Of a DNA stretch of 18,368 bases, positions 1 through 9,221 are shown piece after piece. How positions within the stretch are numbered: the stretch's first letter is position 1; the number at the start of each line of letters is the position of its first letter. The DNA is from Ga0074130 sp035492055 (GTDB lineage: Bacteria; Pseudomonadota; Gammaproteobacteria; Burkholderiales; Rhodocyclaceae). The notes beneath the pieces were generated by a model. It saw only the letters and a program-made list of their open reading frames with translations, was not told the origin of the DNA and did not search any database. The stretch lies in the NCBI GenBank assembly GCA_035492055.1, contig DATJJR010000014.1, positions 1-18,368 of the forward strand, in the 5' to 3' direction. Both the position numbers and the translations under genes were made by a program.

Positions 1-999
1 AGCACTGGCAACGAGTAGATGCAGATAGGCCTGTTCGTCGGCGATCCACAACAAGACCGAGGCCGCAACAAGCAAAACAGCGAACTGCAAGATCGAGAAC
101 CATTTGGCAAAGCGCGGCAACTCAACGTCATAACGCGCACGTGCAGCATCCAGATCAAACGCATACGCAGCGCCCGCCGGCTGCCAGCCCGGCGGCTTGA
201 ACCAGACCTTCAACTTGTCCTGCCAGCGCGTCATGCGCCTCGCGTTTTGCAACAGTTCCCAATAACCGCTGAAGATGGCCCACACCGGATCCCAGCTTTT
301 CAGTTGACTGCGGGTGCCGTAAACAGCGGGCTCTTTTTCCTCGGCGAACGTACCGAACATACGATCCCAGATGACGAGCATGCCGCCGTAATTCTTGTCG
401 ATGTAGGGATCATTCACCGCGTGATGGACGCGATGATTGGACGGTGAGGAAAACACGCGATCGAACCAGCCGAGCTTGCCCACATGCTCGGTATGAATCC
501 AGAACTGGTAGATCAACACCACGAGACCGGCAATCGCAAACTGGTCTGGGGACACGCCCAGCACAGCCATCGGCAGATAAAAAATCCAGCCGATCAACAC
601 CACGGTACTTTCCTGGCGCAATGCGGTGGAAAAGTTGAAATCCTGGCTTTGGTGATGCACTTGATGTGCCGCCCACATCAATGCATTCTCGTGTCCATAG
701 CGGTGCAGCCAGTAGTCACAGAAATCGAACAACACAACGGCCGCCACCCAGCCCAGCGCACCTTGCCAGAAACGTGCCGCCGGAAATATTGCAACGGCTC
801 GATACACTATTGCATACAAGCCGATCTGAAACAGTTGCGTCACCAGCGCAACCAGCTGGCTGATCACGCCCAGCGACAAACTATTGATCGCATCGGATAC
901 TCGATAAGTATCGCGCTGACGCACATAGCCATAGACGAATTCCGCTGCAATGAGCAGCATGAACACGGGAATGGCGTAGACGATGATTTGTTCTTCCAT
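1..999 (-). CDS. Sterol desaturase / fatty acid hydroxylase family membrane protein (3' end outside window)
   Basis: Reading leftward from the ATG at 999-997, the frame stays open to the window edge, giving 333 residues without a stop; the C-terminus is missing. The family consists of integral-membrane di-iron oxygenases that hydroxylate or desaturate sterol, fatty acid or carotenoid-like lipids. The histidine clusters that bind the two irons are visible: HRYGHE at residues 99-104, HQVHH at 112-116 and HRVHH at 189-193, each preceded by or embedded in hydrophobic stretches. The N-terminus (residues 5-20) is hydrophobic, and further hydrophobic segments follow at about 50-90 and 130-165. A last hydrophobic segment near residue 315 suggests another membrane helix close to the truncated end. 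The gene is divergent from the next one, with about 130 bases between starts. The family assignment is firm; the substrate cannot be told from sequence. Confidence 0.88.
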   Translation of the reverse strand, partial: MEEQIIVYAIPVFMLLIAAEFVYGYVRQRDTYRVSDAINSLSLGVISQLVALVTQLFQIGLYAIVYRAVAIFPAARFWQGALGWVAAVVLFDFCDYWLHRYGHENALMWAAHQVHHQSQDFNFSTALRQESTVVLIGWIFYLPMAVLGVSPDQFAIAGLVVLIYQFWIHTEHVGKLGWFDRVFSSPSNHRVHHAVNDPYIDKNYGGMLVIWDRMFGTFAEEKEPAVYGTRSQLKSWDPVWAIFSGYWELLQNARRMTRWQDKLKVWFKPPGWQPAGAAYAFDLDAARARYDVELPRFAKWFSILQFAVLLVAASVLLWIADEQAYLHLLVASA

Positions 1000-1128
1000 G
1001 GCAAAACGGTACCGCGTGGATTCAAGGCCAAATTATGCCGCGAAGCGCCACCGGAAAGAAACCGTACAGCCTGCAACCCTCTCCGCTCTATCATTGCAAG
1101 GGTTGCATTGACCGAAGAGGAACTGGCC

Positions 1129-1839
1129 TTGAAAGAACTTGCCCCGACAGGAAGACTACGCATCGGCCTCGCCTTTGCGCCTGCCCCCACGCCGATTTTC
1201 GTTGCTCGAAAAGCAGACGGCAGCATCCACGGGCCAGCCTTCGAGATTGGACTGGCGCTCGCCGGAAAGCTCGGTGTTCCCACCGAATTGACGGTCGTCG
1301 CCACCACGGGCGAGCTCACCGATTTGTGCAGCAACGGCAGCATTGACATCAGTTTCATGCCGGCCGACGAAGAACGTCGCAAGCGTCTCGATTTCAGCCC
1401 GCCTTACTTCATGATCGAGAGCACCTATCTGGCAACGGCGAGTTCTGGCATTCGCCTCATGGCAGAAGTTGATCGCGTTGACGTCAAGGTTGTCGGCATT
1501 TCCGGATCTACCACCATGCGGGCCGCAGCACGCAACCTCACCCAAGCAGTCGTCATCACCGCGAAATCTGTCGACGAGGCAATGTCCATGATGAAGGCCA
1601 ATGATGTACAGGCATTCGCACTGACGCACGACGCCTTGCCCAATTTGCAAAAGCAATTGCCTGGTTCTCGCATTCTCGATGGCGCCTTTCAGACTGTTGG
1701 TGTCGCCATCGGGCTACGCAAGAACCAGCCTGCTGCGCTGGCTTACGTGACGCAATTCATCGAGGCCGCAAAAAAGGATGGCACGCTGCAGCAAACGTTT
1801 GATCGGTCAGGATTGCAAAATCTCTCGATTTCTCCGTGA
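1129..1839 (+). CDS. Small solute-binding-like protein (bacterial extracellular solute-binding family 3 fold), no signal peptide
   Basis: The protein has 236 residues. The opening ELAPTGRLRIGL, the GPAFEIGLALAGKLG segment and the DISFMPADEERRKRLDFSPPY segment are the pattern of family 3 periplasmic amino-acid-type binding proteins. It begins almost directly with the binding domain: no signal peptide, lipobox cysteine or membrane helix is seen. The chosen TTG start has AGAGGA 7 bases upstream. An alternative TTG at 1108 has AAGGG 5 bases upstream and would add 7 residues. The frame is open much further upstream (to 484), but that part lies antisense to the desaturase gene and is not coding. 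No permease or ATPase gene is adjacent, so a transport role is unproven; a cytoplasmic or sensing role is possible. The start is uncertain; the family is fairly sure. Confidence 0.75.
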   Translation: MKELAPTGRLRIGLAFAPAPTPIFVARKADGSIHGPAFEIGLALAGKLGVPTELTVVATTGELTDLCSNGSIDISFMPADEERRKRLDFSPPYFMIESTYLATASSGIRLMAEVDRVDVKVVGISGSTTMRAAARNLTQAVVITAKSVDEAMSMMKANDVQAFALTHDALPNLQKQLPGSRILDGAFQTVGVAIGLRKNQPAALAYVTQFIEAAKKDGTLQQTFDRSGLQNLSISP

Positions 1840-2021
1840 TTCAAGAAATCGACGTTGCAATCTATAAATTGAGACGTTCTCTTCGAACAGGATTTTGAAT
1901 GCACGTTCGTGCCGACGTTAATATAAACGGCCGTCAGGCAAGCGATTTCACACGGCCTTAATAATCTTTGGTACAGGCCGTCGCTATACTGCGCAAATTC
2001 TCATTTCCGCAGAGTCATGCC

Positions 2022-3638
2022 ATGAAGTTATCCACCCGCCTCGCGATCATGATTGCGATCAGTGCGATCGGTCTTGTTCTGGTTGGCGGCTTTGGATTGA
2101 TGAGCCTGCACAGAAGCCTGCTGAACGAACGGCAGGCGCAGATCGAGAATCTGCTGAAAATGAGCCTTGCTCTGCTCGATCAGCTGAATGCGCAGGAAAC
2201 TGCCGGCAAACTTACGCACGAGGAAGCGCAATCGCGTGCTGCCACCACGCTGGCCGGATTGCGCAATGGCAATGTTTATCTTTTTGCCCGCAATGCCGAC
2301 AACATGTTCGTGGCCCACGTCAATCCGGATCGCGTCGGCAAGGTCGACTTGGGTGCCAAGGTCGCAGATGGGCGCAATGTGGTTCAGGTGTATCGCGATG
2401 CGTTGGCGGAACAAGGTGCTTTCGCTTACGTCACGATTCCGACCGCCAAGCCTGGCGCAAAAACAGAAGACGTGTCCGACAAGCTCAACGGCGTAACGGT
2501 GTTCAAGCCATGGAACTGGACCATCGGTACCGGTTTTTTTGTTGATGACATCAATGCGAGCTTTCGGCGCTATGCCTTCGAAATGGCAGTCGTGGGTTTT
2601 GTCATGCTGGCCATCTCGATTGGTTTCGCCCTGTTCTCGGTGCGCCGCATCCATGCCAGCCTCGGCGGCGAGCCTGATACCGCAGCACATGCCGTCAGTC
2701 TGCTTGCCAGCGGCAACCTGAACCAAGCCATTCCTTCTGCGCCCAAAGGCAGCCTGATTCATTCACTCGGACACATGCAGGACAGCCTCAAAAACATGAT
2801 TGGGCGCATTCAGCAGCAGGCGGAAGCATTGACGTCGGCCGCCGGACAGATTCGCGACACCATGCAGGACATTGCCCGCGCAACAGAAAACTCGTCCGAA
2901 GCCGCCGCATCAACTGCCGCCTCGGTCGAGGAACTCACCGTCAGCGTCAGTACGATTGCCGACAGTGCACGCGAGACCGAATCGCACTCGGGCAAAACTG
3001 ATGAGCTCGCCCGCGGTGGCGTGGTTCAAGTCGAAGGTGCCGCCGAGGAAATCCGCAAGGTATCCGGACAAATCGATACGGCGTCAGAGCAGGTTGGCAT
3101 GCTCGCCGAGCGTTCGTATCAGATCGGCAGCATTGCCAATGAGATCAAGGAAATTGCTGAACAAACCAATTTGCTTGCCCTCAATGCCGCCATCGAAGCC
3201 GCGCGCGCGGGCGAACAAGGTCGCGGCTTTGCCGTGGTGGCCGACGAAGTACGCAAGCTGGCCGAGCGGACGGCCAAGGCCACGCAGGAAATCAACACGA
3301 CGCTGCAATCCATCCAATCGGAAATCAGCACGGCCGTTGCCAGCATGCAAGCCGCCGCGCCGCAGGCTGCACACAGTGCAGACATGGCCAACATTGCAGC
3401 TGGCTCACTACGCGACATCAGCGTGAGCGCCGAGGCCATGCTCAGTCGCATTCACGATGTCGCCTATGCCACGTCCGAACAGAGTGCTGCCAGCGGCAAC
3501 ATCGCTTCGCATGTGGAACATATCGCCAACGCATTGAGTGAAACTGACCGTGCCGTCAGGGATGCCCATACCGCCGTCAGCTCGCTCAGTACCATGGCAC
3601 AGGACATCAATGCAGCATTGCTGATTTTCCGCGTTTGA
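2022..3638 (+). CDS. Methyl-accepting chemotaxis protein with single-Cache-type periplasmic sensor
   Basis: This 538-residue chemoreceptor relays ligand binding in the periplasm to the CheA/CheW complex and the flagellar motor. From the N-terminus it has a membrane helix at about 8-29, and a periplasmic Cache-like domain at about 32-180 (RNGNVYLFARNADNMFVAHV and the FKPWNWTIGTGFFVDDI end are typical of single Cache domains). A second membrane helix follows at about 186-207, then a HAMP-like segment with the LGGEPDTA...LLASGNL signature. The rest is a long coiled coil carrying the conserved signalling tip around residues 374-417 (EQTNLLALNAAIEAARAGE). It ends in LLIFRV without a CheR/CheB-tethering pentapeptide. 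The frame is open 54 bases further upstream, but ATG 2022 gives a normal receptor N-terminus; its ribosome site (AGAG, 7 bases away) is weak. It stands alone, not in a che operon. Confidence 0.93.
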   Translation: MKLSTRLAIMIAISAIGLVLVGGFGLMSLHRSLLNERQAQIENLLKMSLALLDQLNAQETAGKLTHEEAQSRAATTLAGLRNGNVYLFARNADNMFVAHVNPDRVGKVDLGAKVADGRNVVQVYRDALAEQGAFAYVTIPTAKPGAKTEDVSDKLNGVTVFKPWNWTIGTGFFVDDINASFRRYAFEMAVVGFVMLAISIGFALFSVRRIHASLGGEPDTAAHAVSLLASGNLNQAIPSAPKGSLIHSLGHMQDSLKNMIGRIQQQAEALTSAAGQIRDTMQDIARATENSSEAAASTAASVEELTVSVSTIADSARETESHSGKTDELARGGVVQVEGAAEEIRKVSGQIDTASEQVGMLAERSYQIGSIANEIKEIAEQTNLLALNAAIEAARAGEQGRGFAVVADEVRKLAERTAKATQEINTTLQSIQSEISTAVASMQAAAPQAAHSADMANIAAGSLRDISVSAEAMLSRIHDVAYATSEQSAASGNIASHVEHIANALSETDRAVRDAHTAVSSLSTMAQDINAALLIFRV

Positions 3639-3752
3639 TACTTTCAAGACTCGCTGAGACGGAAAACTGTCAATCCTGTTTCAATACGTGTAACGCCTTC
3701 GTCATTTTTCTTGCCTAAATTCCTGTCCTTTACTCACGGCAGGAAAAGCAGA

Positions 3753-5135
3753 ATGAAAAGGACTTTGTTGTCGCTGGCAATTGGCGTTGCATTCTTGGGC
3801 ATGGGCGTTGCACATGCGACACCGACCTTGATTGCAACAGGGCAATTGGACGACACCGCCGACCGCTCCGGCCTCACTGGCACACTGGAAAGCGGTGTCA
3901 ACGCCAATCTGCTTGGCGGCTGCGGTTCCGCTTTGGCCTGGGCTGGCGGCAACACGTTCATCGCGATGCCCGATCGCGGCCCCAATGCCACGGATTACGC
4001 GGGCGGTGCAGCGGTTGACAATACGACCAGCTATATCCCGCGCATCAACACAATCACACTGAAATTGAAGACCAATACAGCCGGTGCAGCATTGCCTTAC
4101 CGCCTGATCGCCAAACTACAATCCACCACCTTGTTCTACAGCACCACACCGTTGAACTACGGCATCACGACGAGCTTGCCGAACAACTTTGCCGACGGCA
4201 CTGTCGTCAACCGCAACATGCCGGCAGGGCGCTACTACTTCAGCGGACGCTCTGACAATTTCGGCGCCGGCACTAGCACCGACCCAGCCAACGCACGCTT
4301 CGATTCCGAAGGCATGCGCGTTGCCAACGACGGCAAGAGTGTGTTCGTATCGGACGAGTATGGTCCTTACGTGCGCCAGTTCGATCGTGCCAGTGGCGCA
4401 CTGATAAAAACTTTTGCCCTGCCCGACAACTTGGCTGTTGCCAAGGTCGGCCCCATTGCCAAGACAGAAACGAAAGAAAACACGAGCGGGCGTGTCTCCA
4501 ACAAGGGCATGGAAGGCCTGGCGATCACACCGGACGGCAAGATGTTGGTCGGCTTCATGCAAGGCGCCCTGATTCAGGACGGTGGCGACAAGGCACGTTA
4601 CAACCGCATTATCACCATTGACATCGCCACGGGCGCAACGCACGAATATGCGTACGACAACCAAATCGACGGCAAGCACTACAACAGCAGCGAAATCCTC
4701 GCGCTGAACACGCACGAATTTCTGGTACTTGAGCGCGACGGCAAAGGGCTGGGTGAAGGCAACGCCGCACTGCTCAAGCGCCTGATGAAGATCGATCTTG
4801 CAGATGCGAGCGATGTCACCGACATTTCTGGTGAAACGCAATTGGCGCCGCTGGCGGTAGTACCGACCGAGTTCCTCGACATCGTCGCGGCCTTGAATGC
4901 CGGCGGCATTGCTTCAGACACGATTCCCGGCAAGCTTGAAGGCCTCGCCTTCGGTGAGGACATCACAATCAAGGGCGTAAAGCATCACACCTTGTGGATG
5001 GCCAACGACAACGATTTTGTCGCCGACAAAGCCGGCCCCAACCGTTTCTTCGTCTTTGCCTTCACTGACGCCGACCTCGGCGGCAGCGCATTCGTCAACC
5101 AATCGATTGTGAAATTCGGCAGCGGGAAACATTGA
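3753..5135 (+). CDS. Secreted esterase-like phytase family protein
   Basis: This is a 460-residue exported protein. Residues 1-22 form a clear signal peptide (basic MKR start, hydrophobic core, AHA cleavage motif before TPTL). The mature part matches the phytase-like beta-propeller family that carries esterase-like activity: GGCGSALAWAGGNTFIAMPD near residue 55, DSEGMR near 184, NKGMEGLAITPDGKMLVGF near 250, and PGKLEGLAFGED near the end. The usual role proposed for the family is hydrolysis of phosphate or carboxyl esters outside the cytoplasm; I cannot see the specific substrate. ATG 3753 is preceded by AGGA with 8 bases spacing, which decides it over the longer frame starting at 3711. There is no C-terminal anchor. 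The gene is monocistronic, with a strong terminator 26 bases after its stop. Confidence 0.85.
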   Translation: MKRTLLSLAIGVAFLGMGVAHATPTLIATGQLDDTADRSGLTGTLESGVNANLLGGCGSALAWAGGNTFIAMPDRGPNATDYAGGAAVDNTTSYIPRINTITLKLKTNTAGAALPYRLIAKLQSTTLFYSTTPLNYGITTSLPNNFADGTVVNRNMPAGRYYFSGRSDNFGAGTSTDPANARFDSEGMRVANDGKSVFVSDEYGPYVRQFDRASGALIKTFALPDNLAVAKVGPIAKTETKENTSGRVSNKGMEGLAITPDGKMLVGFMQGALIQDGGDKARYNRIITIDIATGATHEYAYDNQIDGKHYNSSEILALNTHEFLVLERDGKGLGEGNAALLKRLMKIDLADASDVTDISGETQLAPLAVVPTEFLDIVAALNAGGIASDTIPGKLEGLAFGEDITIKGVKHHTLWMANDNDFVADKAGPNRFFVFAFTDADLGGSAFVNQSIVKFGSGKH

Positions 5136-5161
5136 GCGTTCCTGCTTGTCACCGCTTTCCG

Positions 5162-5187
5162 GCCGCCTGCTTGCAGGCGGCTTTTTT
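5162..5187 (+). terminator. Intrinsic terminator of the phytase-like gene
   Basis: A perfect 9-bp stem (GCCGCCTGC / GCAGGCGGC) with a two-base TT loop is followed at once by six T residues. It separates the phytase-like gene from the glycogen-trehalose operon. Confidence 0.93.
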
Positions 5188-5457
5188 CTTGGTATTTTTT
5201 TCTAGCGCTTTTGCTTTTTCGCGGCAATCCCTGCCTTGCGTTTGCAAACCTCGGTGCTGAATGGCGCCGCAAATCGCTCACTTCAGCGCAAAGAACCGGT
5301 CGTATTGTCTTGTTGGCACCGCAAGCGTGTGTAGGACAAGGATGACGGGAAGTAGGGGTTTTGTCCGAGTGACACAATTTTTCCCCTTGGTACTTTAGGT
5401 TCTGGCTCCTGAAAGAGGGGCTCACCGAAATGCTGCAGAACAGCGGGGGAAAGAGCC
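5188..5457 (+). promoter_or_regulatory. Leader/promoter region of the glgA-glgX-treZ-treY operon
   Basis: About 270 bases without a convincing gene lie between the terminator and glgA. The operon promoter must be here or not far off, but I see no clear -35/-10 pair. A GGGGGA ribosome site at 5445-5450 lies 7 bases before the TTG start. A weak inverted repeat (GTTCTG at 5399-5404, CAGAAC at 5436-5441) precedes the ribosome site; its meaning is unknown. Confidence 0.4.
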
Positions 5458-7026
5458 TTGAAGCCACGCGTATTGTTGGTCTCTGCCGAAGCCGTGCCAC
5501 TCACCAAGACGGGCGGCCTGGCAGATGTCACGTCTGCACTGGCTGTTGCACTACGAGCGCAGCAGATCGATGCCAGCATCCTGATGCCCGGCTACGGCCC
5601 GGCACAAGATAATGCAATAGGACTCCGCAGGATCTGCGCTTTGCGCAAGCTCCCCGGCGGTGATGGGCAATTATTGCAAGGGCGTTTGCCTGACAGCGAT
5701 GTCCCCGTACTTCTGCTCGATACACAGCGTTTTCGCCGGCGGCGCAATAACCCCTACTTGGGCAATGACGGGCTTGAGCATCCGGATAACGCACTTTGTT
5801 ATGCGGCGTTTGCCCATGCCGCTGCACAGATTTGTGCCGGAAGAACCGGCCTGCCGATACCGCATGTCGTGCACTGCCATGACTGGCACGCTGCATTGGT
5901 GCCGGGGTTGCTGAAGACACTTGGCATCAACAACGTCGGGAGTGTGTTGTCGATCCACAATCTGGCTTTCCAGGGCAATTATCCGAGAGCGCTTGGCGAA
6001 CAACTCGCTCTCCCGGCCGTCATGCTTGAAAACGGCGGCATGGAATTCTGGGGGCAATTGAGTTATCTCAAGGCCGGCATCCACTACGCCGATCGCATCG
6101 TCACAGTCAGTCACAGCTATGCCCGCGAAATCCTCACGCCGGAATTCGGCTGCGGCATGGACGGCATTCTCAATCAACGATGCGAATCACTCCGTGCAGT
6201 AGCCAACGGTGCCGACACGGACAGTTGGAACCCGACAAGCGACAGGCTGATTCCGCGCTGCTTCAGGGCGGAAGATCTATCGGGAAAATCGGTATGCAAA
6301 AGTCACTTGCAGAAAGTCTTCAATCTGGCGGATGCCGACGATGCTTTCATCGTCGCCATCGGCAGCCGCATGACACATCAGAAAATGGCGGATGTCGTCG
6401 TCGAGGCCTTGCCGCAGATGCTGGAACAGAATCCACGTTTGCAAGTGGCGGTGCTCGGGTGTGGCGAAACGGTCCATGAAGATGCATTCCTCAGGCTGGC
6501 TGAGGAATGGCCGCAGCGCATCGGCGTGCACATCGGCTACGACGAACAACGCGCTCATTGGTTGCACGCGGGTGCAGATGCGCTATTGCACGCCAGTCGT
6601 TTCGAACCTTTCGGCCTGACGCCGATCTATTCCATGCGCTACGGCACAGTGCCGATCAGTTCGTGCGTTGGCGGCCTCCGCGACACCATCTTCGATGTCG
6701 CGCAGGATAACGAAGGGCACCCAGCCAATGGATTTCTGTTCGACGGTGACGACGCAGGCAGCATGGTGGCCGCAGTACAACGGGCATTCAATATTTTCTC
6801 TGCCCGCCCCGGCCGCTGGCATGCCTTGCAGCAGACAGGAATGCGCAGTCGTTTCGACTGGGCCAACCCGGCGCGCGAGTACATCGCTATTTACCGAGAT
6901 GTGGCACCGGAAGATGTACGTGACCGATTTTCCGGCTTCCCCGAAAAAGATGAAGGAAGCAAAGTGCCTTGCGACAGCATCCCAGAGGCAAGCAAGGATT
7001 GGTTATCAGTATTGAGCCTTGCCTGA
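5458..7026 (+). CDS. glgA: Glycogen synthase (ADP-glucose type)
   Basis: The enzyme transfers glucose from ADP-glucose to the non-reducing end of alpha-1,4-glucan (GT5 family). At 522 residues it is somewhat longer than the roughly 480 usual for GlgA, mainly through a C-terminal tail after about residue 480. The N-terminal ADP-glucose motif KTGGLADV has its lysine at residue 15. Others are HCHDWHAAL near 139, SIHNLAFQGNYP near 165, the nucleotide-sugar and catalytic region SRFEPFGLTPIYSMRYGT near 380, and VGGLRDTI near 404. The start is TTG: the in-frame stop at 5410-5412 leaves no ATG or GTG before the KPRVLLVSAEA beginning, and GGGGGA lies 7 bases upstream. It is the first gene of a four-gene operon, with 86 bases to glgX. 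No glgC or glgB is visible in the window. Confidence 0.95.
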   Translation: MKPRVLLVSAEAVPLTKTGGLADVTSALAVALRAQQIDASILMPGYGPAQDNAIGLRRICALRKLPGGDGQLLQGRLPDSDVPVLLLDTQRFRRRRNNPYLGNDGLEHPDNALCYAAFAHAAAQICAGRTGLPIPHVVHCHDWHAALVPGLLKTLGINNVGSVLSIHNLAFQGNYPRALGEQLALPAVMLENGGMEFWGQLSYLKAGIHYADRIVTVSHSYAREILTPEFGCGMDGILNQRCESLRAVANGADTDSWNPTSDRLIPRCFRAEDLSGKSVCKSHLQKVFNLADADDAFIVAIGSRMTHQKMADVVVEALPQMLEQNPRLQVAVLGCGETVHEDAFLRLAEEWPQRIGVHIGYDEQRAHWLHAGADALLHASRFEPFGLTPIYSMRYGTVPISSCVGGLRDTIFDVAQDNEGHPANGFLFDGDDAGSMVAAVQRAFNIFSARPGRWHALQQTGMRSRFDWANPAREYIAIYRDVAPEDVRDRFSGFPEKDEGSKVPCDSIPEASKDWLSVLSLA

Positions 7027-7112
7027 CTGCCCGGACACCGAATGTTCTGCAGCATGCGCCAACCATTGGACCTGGAACACAGCAGACGTAATAGAGAGGT
7101 CAGGAAAAAGCG

Positions 7113-9221
7113 ATGCACATGCCAGACCGATTACTGACAGGGCTGCCATATCCGCTTGGCGCTTCCTCCGATGGCTTGGGCGTGAACTTTGCCCTGTTTT
7201 CGGCAAACGCCAGCAAAGTCGAGCTTTGCCTATTCGATGCCCGCGGACGGAAGGAGATTGCGCGCCTGGACATGCCCGAATGCACTGATGAAATCTGGCA
7301 CGGCTACCTGCCTGATGCGGCGCCGGGGTTGCTTTATGGTTATCGGGTACATGGCCCCTATGAGCCCGAACGCGGTCATCGTTTCAATCCCAACAAACTG
7401 CTGATCGATCCGTATGCCAGGCAATTGTCCGGGCCGCTCAAATGGGGCGATGCCGTATTCGGCTACCGTATCCACAGTCCGCGCGGCGATCTTTCGTTTG
7501 ATCGTCGCGACAGCGCCGCATTGATGCCGAAGGGCGTCGTCGTGGAAGACACCTTCAATTGGAGCAACGACCAGCGCCCTGGCATTCCGTGGTCGGAAAC
7601 CATCATCTACGAAGCACATGTGCGCGGCGTCACCATGCTGAGGGAAGATATCCGCCCCCATGAACGCGGCACCTTCGCCGCCCTCGCCAACCCGGGCTTT
7701 ATCCGGCATCTCAAGCATCTGGGAGTCACTGCCGTCGAACTGTTGCCTATACATGCATTCCTGCAGGACAGGCATCTCCTTGAGCGCGGCCTGCGTAATT
7801 ACTGGGGCTACAACACCCTGTCCTATTTCGCGCCCGAGCCTTCATATCTGGCATCGAATACGCTCGACGACATTCGTCGCGCAGTGCGCCGTTTCCATGC
7901 CGCCGGGATCGAGGTCATTCTCGACGTGGTCTACAACCACACCAGTTGCGGTAGCGAAATGGGACCGACACTGTCCTTCCGCGGCATCGACAACGCAAGT
8001 TATTACCGCTTGCTGCCGGACAACAAACGTTATTACATCAACGAGACCGGATGCGGCAACACGCTCAACCCGGCTCATCCCCGCGTATTGCAGATGGTCC
8101 TCGATTCGCTGCGTTACTGGGCAACCTCGTTTCATGTCGACGGTTTCCGCTTCGATCTCGGCGTCACGCTGGGACGCGAAGGTACGGGCTTTGATCCGGG
8201 GTCCGGATTTTTCGATGCAATCCTTCAGGATCCGGTGTTATCGCGACTCAAGCTGATTTCCGAACCCTGGGACATCGGCCCCGGCGGCTACCAGCTTGGC
8301 AACCATCCACCGACTTTCGCCGAATGGAACGACCGCTTCCGCGACAGCGTGCGTCGCTTCTGGCGTGGCGATGCCGGCATGCGCAATGAGTTGGCGGGAC
8401 GGCTCGCCGGCTCGGCCGAACTCTTCAACCATCGCCACCGCAAGCCGTGGGCCTCTATCAACTACATCGCCTCGCACGATGGTTTTACGCTGCATGACCT
8501 GGTCAGCCATGCCGTCAAACACAATGATGCGAACGGTGAGAACGGTCAGGACGGGCACAACGACAACTTCAGCGGTAATTGGGGCGCAGAAGGCGAAAAC
8601 GGTGACTCGAATGTCATTGCGCTGCGTGAACGCGTCAAGCGCGCCATGCTGGCCACCGTCATGTTTGCCCAAGGTACGCCAATGCTGCTGGGTGGCGATG
8701 AATTCGGTCGTACCCAGCAAGGCAACAACAACGCTTACTGCCAGGATAACGAGTTATCGTGGATCGACTGGAAGCTGCTTGATGACGAAAAGGGACAGGC
8801 ACTCTGCGACTACGTCGCCCGCCTGATCGACATCCGTGCCAGCTTCATTTGCCTGCAATCCGGCACATTTCTCAACGGTGATCGTGAAGTCATCGACGAC
8901 GTCAAGGAATTGGGCTGGTTCGATATGGACGGACAAGGTATCAATGACGAGGCCTGGCAAGCCGCCCATGCGCACGCGCTGGTGGTACGCCGTGCCGCGC
9001 TGGATGCCGGAGGCCATCCGGACATCACCCTGCTGCTGATCAATGGCAGCGAAAACGACATCGATTTCCGTCTGCCGGCACCGGCCCCGCAAGACGGCTG
9101 GCATCTGCTTATCAACAGCGGAACGTGCACGACGAATAACGAGAGGGTTGTCGACACGTGCCGTGTGGAAGGCCACAGCATCGTACTGCTGGCGAACCGT
9201 GCGCTGAAGAAGCACCAATGA
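7113..9221 (+). CDS. glgX: Glycogen debranching enzyme GlgX (GH13 isoamylase type)
   Basis: This 702-residue enzyme hydrolyses alpha-1,6 branch points of glycogen or limit dextrin, giving linear maltodextrins for the next two enzymes. An N-terminal CBM48-type beta domain (PLGASSDGLGVNFALFSANA) precedes the GH13 barrel. The four GH13 regions are clear: DVVYNHT from 271, GFRFDLGVT from 344 (nucleophile Asp348), SEPWDIGPGGYQLGN from 383 (acid/base Glu384), and SHDGFTL from 454 (Asp456). The GGDEFGRTQQGNNNAYCQDN segment is diagnostic of GlgX/TreX enzymes. ATG 7113 has AGGA 7 bases upstream; ATG 7119 is a minor alternative. The stop codon overlaps the treZ start (ATGA). In trehalose clusters such an enzyme is sometimes named treX; the sequence fits either name. 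Confidence 0.94.
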   Translation: MHMPDRLLTGLPYPLGASSDGLGVNFALFSANASKVELCLFDARGRKEIARLDMPECTDEIWHGYLPDAAPGLLYGYRVHGPYEPERGHRFNPNKLLIDPYARQLSGPLKWGDAVFGYRIHSPRGDLSFDRRDSAALMPKGVVVEDTFNWSNDQRPGIPWSETIIYEAHVRGVTMLREDIRPHERGTFAALANPGFIRHLKHLGVTAVELLPIHAFLQDRHLLERGLRNYWGYNTLSYFAPEPSYLASNTLDDIRRAVRRFHAAGIEVILDVVYNHTSCGSEMGPTLSFRGIDNASYYRLLPDNKRYYINETGCGNTLNPAHPRVLQMVLDSLRYWATSFHVDGFRFDLGVTLGREGTGFDPGSGFFDAILQDPVLSRLKLISEPWDIGPGGYQLGNHPPTFAEWNDRFRDSVRRFWRGDAGMRNELAGRLAGSAELFNHRHRKPWASINYIASHDGFTLHDLVSHAVKHNDANGENGQDGHNDNFSGNWGAEGENGDSNVIALRERVKRAMLATVMFAQGTPMLLGGDEFGRTQQGNNNAYCQDNELSWIDWKLLDDEKGQALCDYVARLIDIRASFICLQSGTFLNGDREVIDDVKELGWFDMDGQGINDEAWQAAHAHALVVRRAALDAGGHPDITLLLINGSENDIDFRLPAPAPQDGWHLLINSGTCTTNNERVVDTCRVEGHSIVLLANRALKKHQ

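Noticed and set aside
484..1128. Long in-frame extension upstream of the solute-binding-like gene
   Set aside because: It lies antisense to the desaturase gene, whose iron-binding histidine motifs are clear, and the extension has no protein-family character.
1929..1982. GGCCGT repeated three times upstream of the chemoreceptor gene, with a TATACT at 1985
   Set aside because: The copies are short and irregularly spaced, and TATACT has no -35 partner at a proper distance, so neither an operator nor a promoter can be supported.
5370..5382. TGACACAATTTTT, shared with 14281-14293
   Set aside because: A 13-base match between two places in 18 kb is expected by chance, and the flanks differ.
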